Shown here piece after piece: positions 8,729 through 16,685 of a stretch of DNA of 64,000 nt. Positions within the stretch are counted from its first letter, which is position 1, and the number at the start of each line of letters is the position of its first letter. The notes below the pieces were generated by a model that saw only the letters and a program-made list of their open reading frames with translations, searched no databases and had not been told where the DNA came from. Origin of the DNA: JBCBSZ01 sp039185015 (lineage in GTDB: Bacteria > Actinomycetota > Acidimicrobiia > Acidimicrobiales > Poriferisodalaceae); assembly GCA_039185015.1 (NCBI GenBank), contig JBCDAU010000005.1, forward strand, positions 62,001 to 126,000. Direction: 5' to 3'. The position numbers and the translations under genes were made by a program.

Positions 8729-9940
8729 ATGCCGACGCTGCGCAACGCCCGAACCGCCGATGGCCGCCTGCTCGACGTCCAGGTCGGCGACGACGGGGTC
8801 GTGAAGGCGACGTCCGACGCGACCGGCGATCCAGTGGCCGAGGACGAGGTCGACCTCGGTGGACGGCTCACGGTGACGGCACCCGGCGAGCCGCACGCCC
8901 ACATCGACAAGGCGTACACCGCGGATCTCGTCCCGAACCCGGCCGGTGACCTCATGGGCGCGATCGAGGCGTGGCGGGGTCGCTACGAGGAGCGGACGCC
9001 CGAGGAGATCGCCGGACGGGCTCGTCGGGCGGCCGAGACCGCTCTGGGCCACGGCGTCACGGCGATGCGCACCCACGTCGACGTCGGCCCCGAGATCGGA
9101 CTGCGTGGCATCGAGGCGGTGATCGCCGTCCGCGAGGAGCTCCGGGGTCGACTCGATCTGCAGGTGGTCGCCCTCGTCTCGACGCCGCTCACCGGCCCGG
9201 AGGGCGCCGATCGACGAGCGGCGCTGCGCGCCGCGGTCGAGGCGGGCGTCGACATCGTGGGCGGGTGTCCGCACCTCGACCCCGACCCGTCCGGTCTGAT
9301 CGACGAGGCCGTCGCGGTGGCGGTGGACGCCCGTCTGCCGATCGACCTCCACGTCGACGAGACCCTGGACCCCGAGATGCGGTCGCTGCCGATGCTCGCC
9401 CGGGCCGTGCTGGATCGAGGGTTCGACCTCGGCACCGCCGCCAGCCACTGCGTGAGCCTGGGGATGCAGCCCGAGGCCGACCAACGCGAGACGGCTCGGC
9501 TGGTCGCCGAGGCGAGGGTCGCCGTCGTGACGCTGCCGCAGACGAACCTCTTCCTCCAGGCGAGGGGCGAGCTCACCGCGGCGCCTCGCGGTCTCACCGC
9601 GATCGAGCCGCTGCGCGCCGCCGGGGCGCTCGTCGCGGGCGGCGGCGACAACGTCCAGGACCCGTTCAACACGGTGGGCCGCAACGACCCGCTCGAGACC
9701 GCGGCGCTGCTCGTCATGGCCGGGCACCTGACCCCCGAGGACGCCTACGCCGCGGTCTCGACGGCGGTCCGGTCGACCATGGGCCTGGCCGCGGCGGGTG
9801 TCGATGTCGGTGAGCGGGCCGACCTGCTCGTCGCCGACGTGGGATCGGTACGGGAATTGGTGGCCGCGGCACCGCCGGCGCGCACGGTCATCCGCGGCGG
9901 GGTCGTCGTGGCCGACACGCAGGTCCAACGGGTCGTCTGA
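8729..9940 (+). CDS. Cytosine-deaminase-like amidohydrolase
   Basis: A 403-aa metal-dependent TIM-barrel hydrolase of the CodA/N-isopropylammelide amidohydrolase group. Metal and catalytic residues are all in place: H56 and H58 in EPHAHID, H208 and E211 in LHVDET, H240 in ASHC, D307 in GGDNVQDPFN. That last segment corresponds to the conserved aspartate region of cytosine deaminase. Likely reaction: hydrolytic deamination or C-N cleavage on a pyrimidine, triazine or related ring; the exact substrate is not evident. It sits 108 nt upstream of an ABC importer of a class that includes pyrimidine-precursor transporters, which suggests uptake followed by deamination (inference). Confidence 0.82.
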   Translation: MPTLRNARTADGRLLDVQVGDDGVVKATSDATGDPVAEDEVDLGGRLTVTAPGEPHAHIDKAYTADLVPNPAGDLMGAIEAWRGRYEERTPEEIAGRARRAAETALGHGVTAMRTHVDVGPEIGLRGIEAVIAVREELRGRLDLQVVALVSTPLTGPEGADRRAALRAAVEAGVDIVGGCPHLDPDPSGLIDEAVAVAVDARLPIDLHVDETLDPEMRSLPMLARAVLDRGFDLGTAASHCVSLGMQPEADQRETARLVAEARVAVVTLPQTNLFLQARGELTAAPRGLTAIEPLRAAGALVAGGGDNVQDPFNTVGRNDPLETAALLVMAGHLTPEDAYAAVSTAVRSTMGLAAAGVDVGERADLLVADVGSVRELVAAAPPARTVIRGGVVVADTQVQRVV

Positions 9941-10048
9941 CAGACCGGGTACAGATTCGAGTAACCCAACGGTCACACAGCTGACCCGCGGGAAACGAGA
10001 ATCGGCGGATCGGCCGCGCGAGACTCGCCCAGAGGTCCTGGGAGGACG
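9941..10048. promoter_or_regulatory. Intergenic region likely holding the importer-operon promoter
   Basis: 108 nt of lower GC than its surroundings. It contains an imperfect inverted repeat, GGGTAC...GTAACCC at about 9947-9967. A GGGAGGAC ribosome site stands just before the ATG at 10049. I cannot place a -10 box with confidence. Confidence 0.3.
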
Positions 10049-10834
10049 ATGACTGCGACCGACCCCATGAGCACGGGCACCCGACCGTCCGTCGGCGAAG
10101 CGGCACTCACGTTCCGCGGCGTCTCCAAGACGTTCCCCGACGGGACCAACGCCCTCGCACCGATCGACCTGACGGTCCGGGAGGGCGAGTTCGTCACCGT
10201 CGTCGGCCCGTCGGGGTGCGGCAAGTCCACCATCCTCAAGATCGCCTCCGGGTTGATCCCGAACACCGAGGGAAGCGTCGAGCTCGCCGACGACAACGTC
10301 GGTTACGTCTTCCAGGACGCGACGTTGCTCCCATGGCGCACCGTGCGCCGCAACGTCGAGCTGTTCGCCGAGCTCCACGGCGTCGACAAGGCCGACCGGA
10401 GCCTCCGCTCCCAGGAAGCCATCGATCTGGTCGGCCTGAACGGGTTCGAGAAGCACCATCCCAAGCGGCTCTCCGGTGGCATGAAGATGCGGGTCTCGCT
10501 CGCCCGCTCGCTGGTGCTGCAGCCCAAGCTCTTCCTCTTCGACGAGCCCTTCGGCGCCCTCGACGAGATCACCAGGGAGCGCCTCCAGGAGGAGCTGCTC
10601 AAGCTCTTCGTCTCCGAGGGCTTCGCCGGTCTGTTCATCACCCACTCGCTGTACGAGGCGGTGTTCCTGTCCACCCGGGTCCTGGTGATGTCACCACGAC
10701 CGGGTCGCTTCGTCGCCGAGTTCGACGTCCCCTTCGACTACCCCCGCACCGACGAGATGCGCTTCGACCCCGAGTTCGCTCGCATCTCCGGTGAGGTGTC
10801 CGCCGCCCTCCGCCACGGAGTCGAACACGCATGA
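10049..10834 (+). CDS. ABC importer ATPase (SsuB/TauB/ThiZ type)
   Basis: A 261-aa ATPase energising the importer encoded by the next two genes. Walker A GPSGCGKST is at 53-61, the Q-loop VFQD near 89, signature LSGGMKMR near 147, Walker B LFLFDEP near 170, and the H-loop ITHS near 201. The sequence most resembles the nitrate/sulfonate/taurine/hydroxymethylpyrimidine class. ATG 10049 has a GGGAGGAC ribosome site. The gene overlaps the permease by ATGA. Confidence 0.93.
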   Translation: MTATDPMSTGTRPSVGEAALTFRGVSKTFPDGTNALAPIDLTVREGEFVTVVGPSGCGKSTILKIASGLIPNTEGSVELADDNVGYVFQDATLLPWRTVRRNVELFAELHGVDKADRSLRSQEAIDLVGLNGFEKHHPKRLSGGMKMRVSLARSLVLQPKLFLFDEPFGALDEITRERLQEELLKLFVSEGFAGLFITHSLYEAVFLSTRVLVMSPRPGRFVAEFDVPFDYPRTDEMRFDPEFARISGEVSAALRHGVEHA

Positions 10835-11733
10835 CCGCCACCGAGATGGACGCCCAGGTCGGCGAGCAGACCGCCACCGTCACCGGCACCCCGGCACCAC
10901 CGCCGAGCGCCGGGACGCCGGACCCCACCCCCGGCTTCGCCGTCAGCATGCTCCGCAACGGCTTCCCGGTGCTCGCCGTGTTCGTCCTGTTCCTCGGCGC
11001 CTGGTACGCCTTCTCCGGGTCCATGACCGAGCGGCGCCGTTCGGTCGTGCTCCCCTACCCGCACGACGTGTGGCAGGAGGCCTTCGCCAACGGCGAGAAC
11101 CTGACGGAGCTCCTCGGGGGCCTCTGGATCACCACCCGGGTCGCCATCGTCGGCCTCGTCGTCGCCATCGTCCTCGGCGTCGCGATCGCCGTGGCGATGA
11201 GTCAGGCGAAGTGGATCGAACGGTCGTTCTATCCCTACGCCGTCACGCTGCAGGCGATCCCGATCCTCGCCCTGGTCCCGCTCATCGGGCAGATCTGGGG
11301 ATTCGAGTTCCGCTCCCGCGTGCTCGTGTGCGTGATCATCGCCATCTTCCCGATCATCACCAACACGCTGTTCGGCTTGAAATCGGCGGAGAGCGGACTC
11401 CACGACCTGTTCACCCTCCATCGGGCGAGCCGCTGGACCCGCTTCCGGAAGCTGCAGCTGCCCAACGCGCTGCCCGCGATGTTCACCGGCCTCCGGATCT
11501 CGGCCGGCCTCTCCGTGATCGGCGCCATCGTCGGTGAGTTCTTCTTCCGGCGCGGCGACCAGGGCCTCGGCATCCTGATCGACGTCTACCGGCAGCGCCT
11601 TCTCCCCGAGATGCTCGTCGGCGCCGTCTTCTGGTCGGCGGTGCTCGGCATCGCCGTGTTCGCCTTCTTCGGTTGGCTGTCCAACCGAGCAACCCGCTCC
11701 TGGCACGAGTCCGCACAAGCCGGACCGCAGTAG
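10831..11733 (+). CDS. ABC importer permease (BPD_transp_1, nitrate/taurine class)
   Basis: A 300-aa integral membrane protein with about six helices after a cytoplasmic Pro/Thr-rich N-terminus of about 45 residues. The EAA-type coupling motif is the segment around 187-206 (GLHDLFTLHRA, then RKLQLPNALP) before the terminal helices, as expected for a permease that docks the upstream ATPase. The start overlaps the ATPase stop by 4 nt. The N-terminal extension is longer than usual; its role is unknown. Confidence 0.92.
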   Translation: MTATEMDAQVGEQTATVTGTPAPPPSAGTPDPTPGFAVSMLRNGFPVLAVFVLFLGAWYAFSGSMTERRRSVVLPYPHDVWQEAFANGENLTELLGGLWITTRVAIVGLVVAIVLGVAIAVAMSQAKWIERSFYPYAVTLQAIPILALVPLIGQIWGFEFRSRVLVCVIIAIFPIITNTLFGLKSAESGLHDLFTLHRASRWTRFRKLQLPNALPAMFTGLRISAGLSVIGAIVGEFFFRRGDQGLGILIDVYRQRLLPEMLVGAVFWSAVLGIAVFAFFGWLSNRATRSWHESAQAGPQ

Positions 11734-11814
11734 CCAACGCTGTCCGGCCCCGCGCCGGCGACGCAGGTGCCCTGACGCCTGCTCCCTGACCACCAAACCG
11801 GAGATGCCATCCAC

Positions 11815-13074
11815 ATGCGTTCCAAGAGTTCCTGGGCGAGGCTCCTCGCCGTGCTGCTCGCGCTCGGCCTGATCGCCGCTGCGTGCGGCGATTCCGACGA
11901 CGACGACGCCGGCGACGACGCCAGCGCCTCCTCCTCCGCATCGGCGTCCGCGTCGGAACCGGCGGACACCACCGCGACGACCGAGGCGGCGACCGAGGAC
12001 CCCGAGGCCGCGACCGAGGACACCGAAGGCGGCGGCGCCGAGGAGATGGCCGGCAGCCTCACGGACTGCCCGAGCCCGCTCGTCCTCCAGACCGATTGGT
12101 TCCCCGAGCCCGAGCACGGTGCGCTCTACGAGCTCATCGACCACAGCCAGGCCGAGGCCACCCCGGACGGCTACTCCGGTCCGCTGGAGGCCGAGCCCTC
12201 GATCACCGTCGAGGTCCGCGCCGGCGGGTTCGTGACCAACTTCTCGAGCCCTCGTGACCTCATGTACACCTCCGACGAGGTGTTCCTCGGCTACGTGACC
12301 AACGACGAGGCCGTGAGCAACTACGAGGACTTCCCGACGCTCGCCGTCGTGGCGCCGCTCGAGATCAACCCGCAGATCGTGCAGTGGGACCCCGAGACCT
12401 ACACCGGGATCGAGTCCTTCTCCGACATCGGTGCGACCGGGGCGATCATCAACCACTTCCCGGGCGCGGTCTACATGGAGTACCTGATCGGCACCGGCCA
12501 GGTCTCCGCCGACCAGTCCGATCCGTCCTACGACGGTGGCCCGCAGCGGTTCATCGCCGAGGAGGGCGCGATCTTCCAGCAGGGCTTCGCCACCCAGGAG
12601 CCGTTCAACTACGAGTTCGAGTTCGAGGAGTGGGGCCGCCCGGTCGACTTCCTGCTCATCCACGACTCGGGCTACGAGCCCTACAGCCAGACCCTCGCCA
12701 TCCGTCCGGATCGCCTCGAGGACCCGGCCGTCGTCTCCTGCCTCCAGGCCTTCGTGCCCGAGGTCCAGCGGGCCGCTGTGGACTTCATGGAGGACCCGCA
12801 GGACGAGAACGACGCCATCGAGGCCTACAACTTCGCCATCGACGACTTCTGGCAGCTCAGCCAGGAGGCCATGGCGAGCACGGTCGTGAAGATGGAGGAG
12901 CTCGGCATCGCGAGCAACGGTCCGGATGACACGATCGGCAACTTCGACCTCGACCGGGTCGAGGGGTTGATCGACATCCTCCGCAACCAGGTCGACAGCA
13001 TCGACGTGCCCGACGACCTGACCGCCGAGGACATCGTCACCAACGAGTTCATCGACCCGACGATCGGTCGCTGA
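11815..13074 (+). CDS. Substrate-binding lipoprotein of the ABC importer (NMT1/nitrate-type)
   Basis: A 419-aa lipoprotein. The signal peptide ends in a lipobox LIAAAC with C24 as the lipidated residue, followed by a roughly 55-residue Asp/Ser/Ala/Thr-rich linker. The mature domain is a periplasmic-binding fold of the NMT1/THI5-like or nitrate-binding class, judged mainly from operon position and overall pattern. The ligand could be a pyrimidine or related ring, given the deaminase-like gene upstream (inference). GGAG stands before the ATG. A strong hairpin follows at 13103-13130. The signal peptide is nearly identical to those of two unrelated binding proteins at 16682 and 18715. Confidence 0.85.
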   Translation: MRSKSSWARLLAVLLALGLIAAACGDSDDDDAGDDASASSSASASASEPADTTATTEAATEDPEAATEDTEGGGAEEMAGSLTDCPSPLVLQTDWFPEPEHGALYELIDHSQAEATPDGYSGPLEAEPSITVEVRAGGFVTNFSSPRDLMYTSDEVFLGYVTNDEAVSNYEDFPTLAVVAPLEINPQIVQWDPETYTGIESFSDIGATGAIINHFPGAVYMEYLIGTGQVSADQSDPSYDGGPQRFIAEEGAIFQQGFATQEPFNYEFEFEEWGRPVDFLLIHDSGYEPYSQTLAIRPDRLEDPAVVSCLQAFVPEVQRAAVDFMEDPQDENDAIEAYNFAIDDFWQLSQEAMASTVVKMEELGIASNGPDDTIGNFDLDRVEGLIDILRNQVDSIDVPDDLTAEDIVTNEFIDPTIGR

Positions 13075-13102
13075 TCGACCACATCACCTGAGCTGACAAC
13101 GG

Positions 13103-13130
13103 CGGCCCGGTCCCCTCGGGGGCCGGGCCG
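13103..13130 (+). terminator. GC-rich hairpin after the ABC importer operon
   Basis: CGGCCCGG at 13103-13110 pairs with CCGGGCCG at 13123-13130, extended inward by TCCCC/GGGGG. The total is about 12 bp with a CTCG loop. There is only a short TT after the stem, so termination may not depend on a U-tract. Confidence 0.65.
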
Positions 13131-13198
13131 TTGCGCGTCCGGGGTCTTCCGCCCGGACGAGCACCACCGCCTGCTTCTCCCGCCAACGCAAGCGCTGG

Positions 13199-13969
13199 CT
13201 AGCGGCCGAAGTCGAAGTCCTTCACCTCGGCCATCTGCGCGACGAGGTTCTCGATCGCGGCCTCGAAGTGTCGCTTGCCGAGATCGGCGTTGGCGTTGGT
13301 CGGGTCGCCGATGTGGCCGTCAGGTCCGAAGTCGTTCGACAGCCAGCCGAAGCTCACCGCCCCGCCGAAGCGGACGTGATCGTTCGCGGCGAGCTTGGTG
13401 GGGACGTTCGGCTCGGCCAGGGACATGTCGCACAGGTCGGGGCGGAGATGGAGCATCACCGACGTCTCCATCAGCCCCGCGTGGATGCCCATGCCCAGCT
13501 CCTCCGACGTGGAGGCCCCGCCCTGGTCCGGTGGGACCGACGGGTGGGTCACGAAGGTCATCAGCCCGTGGGCCAGGCGGACGTCGCGGCAGGCGACGTT
13601 GAGGAGCGCGCTGTTGCCGCCGTGGCCGTTGAGGAACACGAGACGCTCGGCCGGCGTGGTGGCGACGCATCGGCCGATGTCGTCGATCACCTTGAGGAGC
13701 GTGTCGGCGGACAGCCACACCGTGCCGGCCGACCAGGCGTGCTCGTTGGACTTCGAGTACGCGAGCGGCTCCAGCATCCACAGATCGAGCTCGTCGCCGG
13801 CCTGGTCGACGAGGGCCTCAGCCGCGGCACGGGCGATCACGAGGTCGGTCGAGAAGGGCAGGTGCGGCCCGTGCTGTTCGATCGCACCGACGGGCTGGAT
13901 GATGATCGAGCCCTCGCCGACCATCTGATCGATCTGTGGTCCGCGTAGGTCGCTCAGCCGCCTCGTCAT
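13199..13969 (-). CDS. Creatininase-family amidohydrolase
   Basis: A 256-aa metal-dependent hydrolase of the creatininase superfamily. Its metal ligands are visible as EQHGPHLPFSTD (about residues 33-44), FLNGHGGNS (about 122) and the STSEELGMGIHAGLMET region (about 159-175). Members open cyclic amides such as creatinine or act on modified peptides (MftE) or riboflavin intermediates. No mycofactocin genes are nearby, so that role is not supported. The start at 13969 is chosen because a TAGCGT box lies 7 nt upstream; the frame stays open further upstream but without a better signal. Divergent from the oxidoreductase at 14060. Confidence 0.87.
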   Translation of the reverse strand: MTRRLSDLRGPQIDQMVGEGSIIIQPVGAIEQHGPHLPFSTDLVIARAAAEALVDQAGDELDLWMLEPLAYSKSNEHAWSAGTVWLSADTLLKVIDDIGRCVATTPAERLVFLNGHGGNSALLNVACRDVRLAHGLMTFVTHPSVPPDQGGASTSEELGMGIHAGLMETSVMLHLRPDLCDMSLAEPNVPTKLAANDHVRFGGAVSFGWLSNDFGPDGHIGDPTNANADLGKRHFEAAIENLVAQMAEVKDFDFGR

Positions 13970-13976
13970 GTCCCGG

Positions 13977-13982
13977 ACGCTA
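13977..13982 (-). promoter_or_regulatory. Leaderless-type -10 box TAGCGT (minus strand)
   Basis: TAGCGT on the minus strand, 7 nt before the ATG at 13969; it supports that start over longer options. Confidence 0.6.
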
Positions 13983-14059
13983 CCGGTCCCCCCGTGACGG
14001 GTCCGTGAACGCTGCGATCCGGAGAGGCCCCGATCCGGCGTCCGTGGTGAGATGGCGTC

Positions 14060-15652
14060 ATGCAACGGGTCGACCATGACGTGATCGTCGTCGGAGGCGG
14101 ACACAACGGACTGACCTGTGCGGCGTATCTCGCACGGGGTGGCCTCGACGTTCTCCTCCTCGAAGCGCGGGATGAGGTGGGCGGCTGCGCCTCGACGGTC
14201 CATGCCGTCGGCGCGCGGGTGAACATCTGCAACTGCGACCACGTCGCTGTCCGGTCGCTGCCGCTCATCGACGAGCTCTCACTCGCCGACCACGGTCTCC
14301 GCTACCTCGACCTCACGCCCTCGTCCGGTGGCATGTCCTGGGACGAGCGTCGGCCGTGGTTCGTCCACCACGAGGTCGAGCGAACGATCGACTCCCTCGA
14401 GCGGACCCACCCCGATGAGGTCGACGGCTATCGCCGCTTCGTGGCCGACGCCGCGCCGGTCGGCCGACTGGCGCTCGAGGCGGCGAGCGCCCCGCCATCG
14501 ACCCGCGGCCTCCTCGGCGCCGGCGCACGACGCGGCCCACAGGCCGTCGCCCGGATGCTCGCCTGGTCGCGCCGCTCCGCCGCCGACGTGCTGAGCGACT
14601 ACTTCTCCGCGGGCTTCCTCGGGCCGATGCTGAGCGGCCCCATCGTCTGGGGCGTGTCACCGAAGTGGCCGGGCACCGGACTCGGTGCGGTCTCGCCGGT
14701 GCTGAAGCACCTGGTCCGCACCGGCCGCCCCGAGGGCGGCAGCGGCGCGTTCACCGAGGCGCTCGCCCGTGCCGTCGAGGCCGCTGGCGGGACGATCCGC
14801 ACCGGGGCGCGCGTGGAGACGATCGGCTGCGACGGCGAGCGGGTCCGCACCGTGCGCACGGTCGACGGGACGGAGCTGACCGCCGATGCCGTGGTCGTCG
14901 CTTGCGACCCGCGTCAGGCCTTCGTCGAGTGGCTGACGGGCACGCCGCCCAGTGCGACCGGCTTCGTCGACCGCTGGATCGCACAGGACCCGCACGACGG
15001 CTACGAGTCCAAGATCGACGCGGTGATCGACGAGCTCCCCAGGTATCGGGGATCGGAGGATGCGGCCTACGCCGACATGGAGCTCCTGGCGCCCACGATG
15101 ACGGTCACGCCGTCCGCCGACGGCATCGCCGACGCACACGCCGCCAACGAACGGGGTGAGGTCGCAGAGCGGCCGATCTTCCTGGTGAACATCCCGTCGG
15201 TCATCGACCCGACCATGGCAGAGCCGGGTCGACACGTGTTCAGCCTCGAGGTCCTCTACACCCCGTACGCGCTCCGCGGCGGCTGGCCAGACTCGAAGGA
15301 GCCGCAGCGTTGGCTCGAGCTGTACGCCGACCTCGTGGAGCCGGGGTTCCTCGATCACGTCGTCGACTGGCGGGTCATGACGCCGGATCGGTACGAGTCC
15401 GAGTTCCACCTCCCCCGGGGCCACGCGACCTCGTTCGCCGGCGGCCCCGTCGCCGCCCTGCTCGGACGCCAAGAGCGCGAGCGCAGTCGCTACCGCACCC
15501 CGATCGACGGGCTCTACCTCACGGGCGCGGCGACCTTCCCCGGCGCAGGGGTGTGGGGCGCTCCGGGCCGCAACGCCGCCCAGGTGATCCTCAAGGCGTT
15601 CGATCGCCCGACCAGCGCCGGACGCATCTCGGTCCCCCAGCCCGCGGGCTGA
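14060..15652 (+). CDS. Phytoene-dehydrogenase-like FAD oxidoreductase
   Basis: A 530-aa flavoprotein of the CrtI/amine-oxidase superfamily. An N-terminal dinucleotide-binding fold is clear: VIVVGGGHNGLTCAAYLARG at about 9-28, an acidic end of strand 2 in LLLEAR, then EVGGCAST. The C-terminal FAD segment, LYLTGAATFPGAGVWGAPGRN, is typical of the bacterial proteins annotated as phytoene dehydrogenase-related. No carotenoid gene lies nearby, so the substrate is open (lipid or polyene desaturation/isomerisation are options). A TGAGAT sequence six nt before the ATG resembles the leaderless -10 pattern but deviates from TANNNT. A second family member is at 35459. Confidence 0.85.
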   Translation: MQRVDHDVIVVGGGHNGLTCAAYLARGGLDVLLLEARDEVGGCASTVHAVGARVNICNCDHVAVRSLPLIDELSLADHGLRYLDLTPSSGGMSWDERRPWFVHHEVERTIDSLERTHPDEVDGYRRFVADAAPVGRLALEAASAPPSTRGLLGAGARRGPQAVARMLAWSRRSAADVLSDYFSAGFLGPMLSGPIVWGVSPKWPGTGLGAVSPVLKHLVRTGRPEGGSGAFTEALARAVEAAGGTIRTGARVETIGCDGERVRTVRTVDGTELTADAVVVACDPRQAFVEWLTGTPPSATGFVDRWIAQDPHDGYESKIDAVIDELPRYRGSEDAAYADMELLAPTMTVTPSADGIADAHAANERGEVAERPIFLVNIPSVIDPTMAEPGRHVFSLEVLYTPYALRGGWPDSKEPQRWLELYADLVEPGFLDHVVDWRVMTPDRYESEFHLPRGHATSFAGGPVAALLGRQERERSRYRTPIDGLYLTGAATFPGAGVWGAPGRNAAQVILKAFDRPTSAGRISVPQPAG

Positions 15653-15653
15653 G

Positions 15654-16133
15654 TCAGGCGATGCCGCCTTCGAGCGGGTCGCGATCGGACCACGGGAAGA
15701 CGATCCAGTCGTCGGTGCGCTTCCAGACGTACTCGCACTTGATGGTCGACTGGGACTTCTCGTAGAGCACCGCCGAGCGGACCTCGGCGACCTCGCCCTC
15801 GGCGAAGTCGTACACGGCCTTCAGCGTGGCGCCGGTGTCGGCGACGTCGTCGGCGATGAGGACGTTGGCGTCGCGCAGATCGACCTTGTCGAGATAGGGC
15901 GGCAGCATGACCGGCATCTCGAGCCGCTCGTCGACACCGGTGTAGTACTCGACGTTCATGACGTAGAGGTTCTTGACGCCCAGGGCGTAGCCGAGCGATC
16001 CGGCGACGAAGAGCCCTCCACGGGCGATCGCCAGGATGATGTCGGGCCGGAACCCGTCGTCGTTGACCATCTCCGCGAGCTCGTAGGCGCCCTTGCCGTA
16101 CGACTCCCAGGTCAGGATCTCCTTGACGACCAT
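15654..16133 (-). CDS. Type I phosphoribosyltransferase (purine salvage type)
   Basis: A 159-aa protein with a complete PRPP-binding loop, VLIADDVADTGAT, at 91-103, and an ARGG element at 37-40. Transfers a 5-phosphoribosyl group from PRPP to a base; size and order resemble xanthine/hypoxanthine-guanine PRTases such as Gpt. Preceded on the minus strand by a GAGGAG ribosome site and a TACGTT -10 box about 37 nt upstream. The base specificity cannot be read from sequence alone. Convergent with the oxidoreductase; the two stop codons are nearly adjacent. Confidence 0.87.
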   Translation of the reverse strand: MVVKEILTWESYGKGAYELAEMVNDDGFRPDIILAIARGGLFVAGSLGYALGVKNLYVMNVEYYTGVDERLEMPVMLPPYLDKVDLRDANVLIADDVADTGATLKAVYDFAEGEVAEVRSAVLYEKSQSTIKCEYVWKRTDDWIVFPWSDRDPLEGGIA

Positions 16134-16169
16134 CAGTCTCCTCGTGTGCCGTTGGGGTCGATCAGCCGA

Positions 16170-16175
16170 AACGTA
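16170..16175 (-). promoter_or_regulatory. -10 box (TACGTT) of the phosphoribosyltransferase gene
   Basis: TACGTT on the minus strand, giving a leader of about 30 nt that includes the GAGGAG ribosome site. Confidence 0.45.
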
Positions 16176-16200
16176 GCCCAGCCGCGATGCCCGCACCCGC

Positions 16201-16263
16201 TTGGGGCCCCGGAGCCCCAAGCTCCTCCCACGGTCCTCGCCCTGACGGGCTGCGGCTGGGCCG
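16201..16263. repeat. Dispersed GC-rich intergenic repeat, copy A
   Basis: Shares the core CCTCGCCCTGACGGGCTGCG with a copy near 55251-55270 and, with two differences, with a copy near 31063-31082. The GGAGCCCC...CTCCTCCC segment before the core is also conserved. It lies immediately 3' of the DUF5522 gene. Confidence 0.65.
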
Positions 16264-16521
16264 TCAGTCGTCGGGGAGGTCCGGTCCACCGACGTACGGG
16301 CAGTGTCGGCAACCCGTCTCACAGCACGTCTCGCGGTCGAGCAGGAACTGGGCCGTGAACACCCAGTAGCCACTCGCCGGATCGACGTAGCCATCGGCCC
16401 CGGAGCCCACCGCGACTTCGTGCGCCGCCAGGATCGAGGCGCGCGCCGGATGGTCGGTCGGCAGTCGCGACGGGTGCGGGGAATCGACCGGATCGGGACG
16501 TGGGCGGGGGGCGAACGGCAC
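16264..16521 (-). CDS. DUF5522-family small Cys-rich protein
   Basis: An 85-aa protein. The body (ILAAHE..., G..GY.DP.SGY.VFTA) and the terminal CCETGCRHCPY cluster match the DUF5522 family, whose four clustered Cys suggest metal or Fe-S binding. No function is known. I place the start at GTG 16521; longer frames run into the divergent promoter of 16682 and lose family similarity. No strong ribosome site is seen. Confidence 0.75.
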   Translation of the reverse strand: MPFAPRPRPDPVDSPHPSRLPTDHPARASILAAHEVAVGSGADGYVDPASGYWVFTAQFLLDRETCCETGCRHCPYVGGPDLPDD

Positions 16522-16586
16522 GATCCACGCATGGTGACAGGCCCGTGACGATCGTCCGAACCCCGGCGCCCTGCGATGCACTCGAC

Positions 16587-16592
16587 TAGGTT
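16587..16592 (+). promoter_or_regulatory. -10 box TAGGTT of the first oligopeptide-binding-protein gene
   Basis: CTAGGTT is shared exactly with the second binding-protein gene (18627-18633). In both, a conserved GTGACGGACGRCAC follows after 5-6 nt. Confidence 0.55.
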
Positions 16593-16598
16593 CCCGAT

Positions 16599-16612
16599 GT
16601 GACGGACGGCAC
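16599..16612. promoter_or_regulatory. Dyad GTGnCGnnCGnCAC, candidate operator
   Basis: GTGACGGACGGCAC has two-fold symmetry of the form GTG-N-CG-NN-CG-N-CAC, just downstream of the TAGGTT -10 box. The same dyad (one base different) is at 18639-18652 before the paralogous gene. The position suits a repressor. Confidence 0.4.
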
Positions 16613-16685
16613 ATTGGGGACGCCGTTCCGTCGACGTGGCTCGACCGCCGACTCGGCGTCGGGCCCTCAGAGAGGGGAACCATGA
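16599..16685 (+). CDS. Putative leaderless 28-residue upstream peptide
   Basis: GTG follows TAGGTT by 6 nt, the spacing used for leaderless genes in this window. The frame begins VTDGT and closes at TGA 16683-16685, overlapping the ATG of the binding protein at 16682 (ATGA). The second binding-protein gene has a similar frame starting VTDDT. It may couple or attenuate translation of the binding protein; alternatively the conserved bases are an operator and the peptide is chance. Confidence 0.35.
   Translation: MTDGTLGTPFRRRGSTADSASGPQRGEP

Noticed and set aside
8144..10645. 833-codon open frame on the minus strand opposite the gamma-glutamyltransferase and deaminase genes
   Set aside because: Composition is Arg/Gly/His/Asp-rich with no domain; the plus-strand genes have complete catalytic motifs. 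High GC keeps antisense frames open.
13199..13969. Mycofactocin locus (creatininase-family MftE)
   Set aside because: No mftA, mftB, mftC or mftF candidate nearby; the gene is a lone creatininase-family member.
14060..15652. Carotenoid biosynthesis cluster
   Set aside because: Two phytoene-dehydrogenase-like proteins are present, 21 kb apart, with no crtB, crtE or lycopene cyclase; the superfamily is broad.
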